Source of the DNA: an uncultured Granulosicoccaceae bacterium
GTDB lineage: Bacteria > Pseudomonadota > Gammaproteobacteria > Granulosicoccales > Granulosicoccaceae
DNA: 64,000 nt
Reading direction: 5' to 3'
Assembly (NCBI GenBank): GCA_937927895.1
Contig: CALGKA010000014.1
Location: forward strand, 1-64,000
The notes beneath the pieces are model-generated. The model had not been told where the DNA came from, did no database searches, and saw only the letters and a program-made list of their open reading frames with translations. How positions within the stretch are numbered: the first letter of the stretch is position 1; each line of letters begins with the position of its first letter. Both the position numbers and the translations under genes were made by a program. This document shows positions 60,760-64,000 of this stretch, piece after piece.

Positions 60760-60810
60760 AAGCGCCCAATAAGTGTTAGCGAGGGACTTAAAAACCGTGA
60801 AGGTTACGGT
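60760..60810 (+). repeat. Small hairpin repeat R5
   Basis: AAGCGCCCAATAAGTGTTAG, CGAGGGAC, then AACCGTGAAGGTTACGG. More diverged copy about 100 bp after R4, same orientation. Confidence 0.65.
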
Positions 60811-60813
60811 TAA

Positions 60814-61243
60814 AATTCATTTGAAAAGTACACTGCGCCAAGCGCAAGATACTGCTTGTCAGGTGTGTTTCGGTAGGCCCTCAGTTTTCAGCGAGGAGAT
60901 AAAGACTGGTGGCTTAGTTTGTCGTTCAGAAAGAATGTCAACTCAATCCTGATTAGTTACTGGTGATCTTCCAATGATCCCCTCCAATCAAACTGACATT
61001 CGGGTTTCACGGTTCAACAAATGGTATTACCAAGCTTGACCCAACCTTGCCAGCGCTTAGCGTGTTCGCATTGGCAGGTGTGATCACAAAAGATAGTCCT
61101 ACTGAAAAGGCAGCATCTTACATGCGGGCATTTTTTTGATCAAATATAGTACGCAGTGGTCGTAGTGGTGTATCCAAAGGCAAGGTCAACGATACGTAAA
61201 AGTGTCAATATATCTGTTGGTTAAAAGCAACACTGAAGCCGTA
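60814..61243. other. Intergenic region upstream of DmdA-like gene
   Basis: No complete gene. An open frame without a start codon at about 60976-61139 encodes ITKLDPTLPALSVFALAG and then VITKDSPTEKAASYMRAFF-stop; it reads like real protein and may be a decayed gene fragment, but I could not assign it. The probable promoter and ribosome site (GAAG at 61235) of the next gene lie at the right end. Confidence 0.4.
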
Positions 61244-62395
61244 ATGACAACATCTACCACCAGTAACTTTGGGTTTGGCACTCAAATCAGAAAGTCTCCT
61301 TATTTTGATGCAACTGTGCGGTGGGGTGCACGTGATTTTTCGGTTTATAATCATATGTATATTCCGCGTGACTTCGGTGACCCGGTAAAAAACTTTTGGA
61401 ATCTTGTGAGTGCTGCCATTCTCTGTGATGTAGCAGTAGAGCGGCAAGTCGAAATTACCGGTCCTGATGCAGCCGTATTCACTCAGTTACTAACTCCGCG
61501 CGATTTAACCTCGTGCGCGGTTGGTCAGTGCAAGTATGTATTGATCACCAATGCTGATGGTGGAATTCTTAATGACCCGGTCTTACTGCGATTGGGCGAG
61601 AACCACTTTTGGTTATCGCTCGCTGACAACGACATATTACTGTGGGCGCAAGGCGTTGCAATTAACGCGGGTATGGATGTAAAAATTACCGAGCCCGATG
61701 TCTCACCATTGCAGCTTCAGGGGCCTAACTCGGGCAAAATCATGCAGTCACTATTCGGTGACCTTGTAAACGATCTGCGTTATTACTGGCTGGAAGAATT
61801 AGACTTAGATGGTATTCCCTTAATCGTCTCTCGTACGGGTTGGTCCAGTGAGCTTGGTTATGAGTTGTACTTGCGTGATGGCACGCGTGGCGATGAGCTA
61901 TGGGAAAAAATTATGGCAGCGGGTAAACCACACGGATTAGCTGCAGGGCATACCTCATCTATTAGGCGTATAGAGGGCGGCATGTTGTCTTATCATGCAG
62001 ATATGGATATCGACACCAATCCATACGAGCTTGGTCTTGATAGACTCGTTAACCTTGACGCAGATACAAACTTCATTGGCAGACAAGCACTACAAAGAAT
62101 ACACAACGAAGGTGTGCAGCGTCAGTTGGTTGGCGTAGAAATTTCCGGTGCACCACTCAGTGGGCCAAACACCTCCTTTTGGCCAGTGCTTAAAAGCGAT
62201 AATGTAGTCGGCAAAGTCACTTCAGCAATTTATTCTCCGCGTTTGGAAAAAAATATTGCGTTAGCAATGGTCGCGATTGAAAGTTCACAGCTTGGCACAA
62301 CGCTCGAAGTGCAAATGTCCATAGGTGTGGTGGCAGCCACGGTGGTTGAAAAACCATTCTATGATCCTAATAAAAAAATAACGACTGCAAGTTAA
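61244..62395 (+). CDS. GcvT-family protein, DMSP demethylase (DmdA)-like
   Basis: 383 residues from ATG 61244 (GAAG 6 nt upstream; a GTG at 61202 adds 14 residues). Aminomethyltransferase fold: RWGARDFSVYNHMYIPRDFG and NFWNLVSAAILCDVAVERQV (the WDVS/QV region), LTPRDLTSCAVGQCKYVLI, LNDPVLLRLGENHFWLSLAD, PLQLQGPNS, VSRTGWSSELGYELYL, RRIEGGMLSYHADMDIDTNP and the C-terminal barrel. The SVYNH and NDPV/FWLSLA blocks follow DmdA more than glycine-cleavage GcvT, and no gcvH/gcvP is near. Likely a tetrahydrofolate-dependent demethylase; DMSP is the best guess, another methylated osmolyte is possible. Confidence 0.78.
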   Translation: MTTSTTSNFGFGTQIRKSPYFDATVRWGARDFSVYNHMYIPRDFGDPVKNFWNLVSAAILCDVAVERQVEITGPDAAVFTQLLTPRDLTSCAVGQCKYVLITNADGGILNDPVLLRLGENHFWLSLADNDILLWAQGVAINAGMDVKITEPDVSPLQLQGPNSGKIMQSLFGDLVNDLRYYWLEELDLDGIPLIVSRTGWSSELGYELYLRDGTRGDELWEKIMAAGKPHGLAAGHTSSIRRIEGGMLSYHADMDIDTNPYELGLDRLVNLDADTNFIGRQALQRIHNEGVQRQLVGVEISGAPLSGPNTSFWPVLKSDNVVGKVTSAIYSPRLEKNIALAMVAIESSQLGTTLEVQMSIGVVAATVVEKPFYDPNKKITTAS

Positions 62396-62587
62396 CTTGT
62401 TAAGTATATCGTCGATAGGAAGTGTGCAACAGTAGCGTCCTTAGTAGTGGTGAGTGTTACAAAGAAAATGGCTGCAGGAAAGCCCGCCGTAGTGTAACAG
62501 CGGCTATGCCGTGCAGAAAAAATTATGCTTTTACTTACGTGTAAATCCAGTTAAGTTAGTAGCAAGCAAAAAAAAAGACATTAAACA

Positions 62588-63355
62588 ATGAAATCTTTGC
62601 TGATCCTGCTGCTTGTTATATCCTGGCCGTTGTATGCCACTGATACTGAAAGAGAACAGCGCTGGGTTGAGCAAACAGTGGATACTATCTTTGATGGCGA
62701 GCCGGTATTCCTTGCCGCAGACGGGCATCAGTTTCTTGGTATTTATACCCCGGCGCAAGCTGCCAGCGACAGCGCTAGCAATAAAGGGATCATTGTGCTT
62801 CATGGCACTGGTTTGCATCCAGATTGGGAACAAGTAGTACAGCCCATCAGAGTCAAAATGACAGAGCGTGGTTGGAACACGCTTTCTATTCAATTACCTT
62901 TGTTAGAAGCCAGCGCTAAATACGAAGACTACGTGCCACTATACGTTGAAGTGCCCGCCCGTATACAAGCGGCAACTAAATACTTAGCCGATCGAGGCGT
63001 TGAAACGATTGTTATTGTGGCACATAGTCAGGGTGCGACAATGGCAAGTTACTATCTGGCGCGCAGTGAACACAACATACAGGCATTAGTGGCTATAGGC
63101 ATGAGCGCGCAGCATAGTCAGCCAGATATAAATAGCGCAGCGTCATTAAAGCTTATCGATATACCGGTGCTTGATATTTATGGTGGTAGAGACTTCCCCA
63201 GTGTTCTTCAAACGGCAGAGAAACGCCGGCTGGGTGCGGCGCATAATGAACGGTACCAGCAAATAGTTATACCAGATGCGTATCACTTTTTTGACAATAC
63301 AGACCACGAAAAGCAATTGATTGAAGTGGTCGATGAATGGCTACAGCAAAAGTAA
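62588..63355 (+). CDS. DUF3530-like secreted alpha/beta hydrolase
   Basis: 255 residues with a short signal peptide (MKSLLILLLVISWPLYA). Alpha/beta-hydrolase triad can be seen: nucleophile Ser in VAHSQGATMASYYLA, Asp in IYGGRDFPS, His in DAYHFFDN. The block GIIVLHGTGLHPDWEQVVQP and WNTLSIQLPLLE matches the DUF3530 type. Periplasmic; substrate unknown. Lies between the DmdA-like gene and an aerobic molybdenum-hydroxylase gene on the same strand. Confidence 0.8.
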   Translation: MKSLLILLLVISWPLYATDTEREQRWVEQTVDTIFDGEPVFLAADGHQFLGIYTPAQAASDSASNKGIIVLHGTGLHPDWEQVVQPIRVKMTERGWNTLSIQLPLLEASAKYEDYVPLYVEVPARIQAATKYLADRGVETIVIVAHSQGATMASYYLARSEHNIQALVAIGMSAQHSQPDINSAASLKLIDIPVLDIYGGRDFPSVLQTAEKRRLGAAHNERYQQIVIPDAYHFFDNTDHEKQLIEVVDEWLQQK

Positions 63356-63574
63356 TAGATAGTGCGGCTGTCGTTGTTTCTAGATGTAGATTTTATATTA
63401 CTTCTAGTTGACGCAGCAATTACTGCTTGAGAACTTCAAGCCTGAATTTTAGTATGGTGTGTGAGTAGCGGTTAAGTTACAGCAAGCAGAGGCTACACAT
63501 TTAGATTTTCTTCTTTGCGGCAACATTTTCGGATCGGTTTTATTTAGGATCGTTTATTAACAAGGAGAACTACC

Positions 63575-64000
63575 ATGTCAGTGTCATTAAAAATAAATGG
63601 AGAGACGCGTCAGGTCAACGCAGATGCAGATACTCCATTATTATGGGTAATCAGAGACGAACTTAACCTTACGGGTACTAAGTTCGGGTGCGGTGTTGCT
63701 TCATGTGGCTCTTGCACTGTACATATAAATGGTAAACCACAGCGCTCATGTGTGTTGCCTATCAGTGCAGTCGGTGATAGCGAAGTAACAACAATTGAGA
63801 TGATAGACACACCGCAAGCTAAGGCGGTGCAAACCGCATGGCAGGAACTTGATGTAGTGCAGTGTGGTTATTGTCAATCGGGGCAGATCATGTCGGCTAT
63901 TGGCCTGTTATCAAATAATGCTAAACCAACCGATGAAGATATAGACGGCTATATGTCAGGCAATGCTTGTCGTTGTGCCACTTATCAGCGCATACGTGCT
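63575..64000 (+). CDS. [2Fe-2S] subunit of a molybdenum hydroxylase (IorA/CoxS type), 3' cut
   Basis: 142 residues visible, of about 150-160 expected. N-terminal plant-ferredoxin cluster: FGCGVASCGSCTVHINGKP with four Cys; second cluster: VQCGYCQSGQIMS and GNACRCATYQRI. Resembles isoquinoline 1-oxidoreductase alpha subunits and aldehyde/xanthine dehydrogenase small subunits; the large molybdopterin subunit should follow just outside the window. Strong ribosome site AAGGAG 7 nt before ATG 63575. Confidence 0.92.
   Translation, partial: MSVSLKINGETRQVNADADTPLLWVIRDELNLTGTKFGCGVASCGSCTVHINGKPQRSCVLPISAVGDSEVTTIEMIDTPQAKAVQTAWQELDVVQCGYCQSGQIMSAIGLLSNNAKPTDEDIDGYMSGNACRCATYQRIRA

Noticed and set aside
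60976-61139. Open frame ITKLDPTLPALSVFALAG... considered as a gene
   Set aside because: No start codon or ribosome site in frame and no family recognised; kept only as a possible remnant.

Overview
The window looks like chromosomal DNA of a marine, Gram-negative gammaproteobacterium. It has modest GC content, lipoproteins with standard lipoboxes, a BaeSR-type two-component system, a type I secretion system, a Bcr/CflA efflux pump and genes for plant or algal sugars and methylated or amino osmolytes. The family resemblances and the DGDGWGW modules would fit a Granulosicoccus/Arenicella-like lineage, but the sequence alone does not prove that. I saw no rRNA, tRNA, CRISPR array, phage or transposase gene.

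Left part (1-9.6 kb): a creatinase cut by the window edge, a GH12 endoglucanase-like lipoprotein with tandem Cys/Trp modules, a Bcr/CflA efflux pump, a pseudouridine catabolic pair (psuK, apparently without a normal start codon, and psuG), an EamA permease, an EEP-fold hydrolase, a SAF-domain homoserine-dehydrogenase-like enzyme and a truncated PhyH remnant. Galactoside locus (9.8-20.8 kb): alpha-galactosidase GH36, galK, galT and beta-galactosidase GH42 are joined by 4-bp stop/start overlaps. Facing them is a MalK-type ATPase, divergent from a sugar-binding protein and two permeases. Together these can import a galactoside, cleave it and pass galactose into the Leloir pathway; no galE or regulator gene lies in the window.

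Middle (20.8-43.2 kb): PhyH dioxygenase, BaeSR-like two-component system with a periplasmic EF-hand protein, two aminotransferases, a 3-hydroxyisobutyrate-dehydrogenase-family enzyme, an RnfD-like/DUF2330 pair with an 89-nt overlap, a spondin-domain lipoprotein, a beta-roll-like secreted protein, a BtuF-like protein, an Lnt-like protein lacking the catalytic Cys, DUF937, peroxiredoxin, patatin, a coiled-coil pair and argS.

Right part (43.2-64 kb): an amino-acid ABC transporter appears split. Its permease is at 43.6-44.4 kb and its ATPase and binding protein are at 55.7-57.4 kb. Between them lies a surface/secretion island: a secreted CotH-kinase-like protein with five DGDGWGW modules, repeat-rich DNA, a 1444-residue DUF11/vWA adhesin and its type I secretion ABC and HlyD partners. 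An MsbA-like exporter, more repeats, a DmdA/GcvT-like enzyme, a DUF3530 hydrolase and the start of a molybdo-hydroxylase [2Fe-2S] subunit follow.

The most unusual signal is not a gene. Three copies of a dispersed non-coding repeat sit directly behind argS, the CotH gene and the MsbA-like exporter, all in the same orientation. Each is embedded in DNA strongly enriched in G+T on the + strand. The bias runs into synonymous third codon positions of the neighbouring genes whichever strand they are on, as if one strand had suffered repeated amino-to-keto (deamination-like) change.
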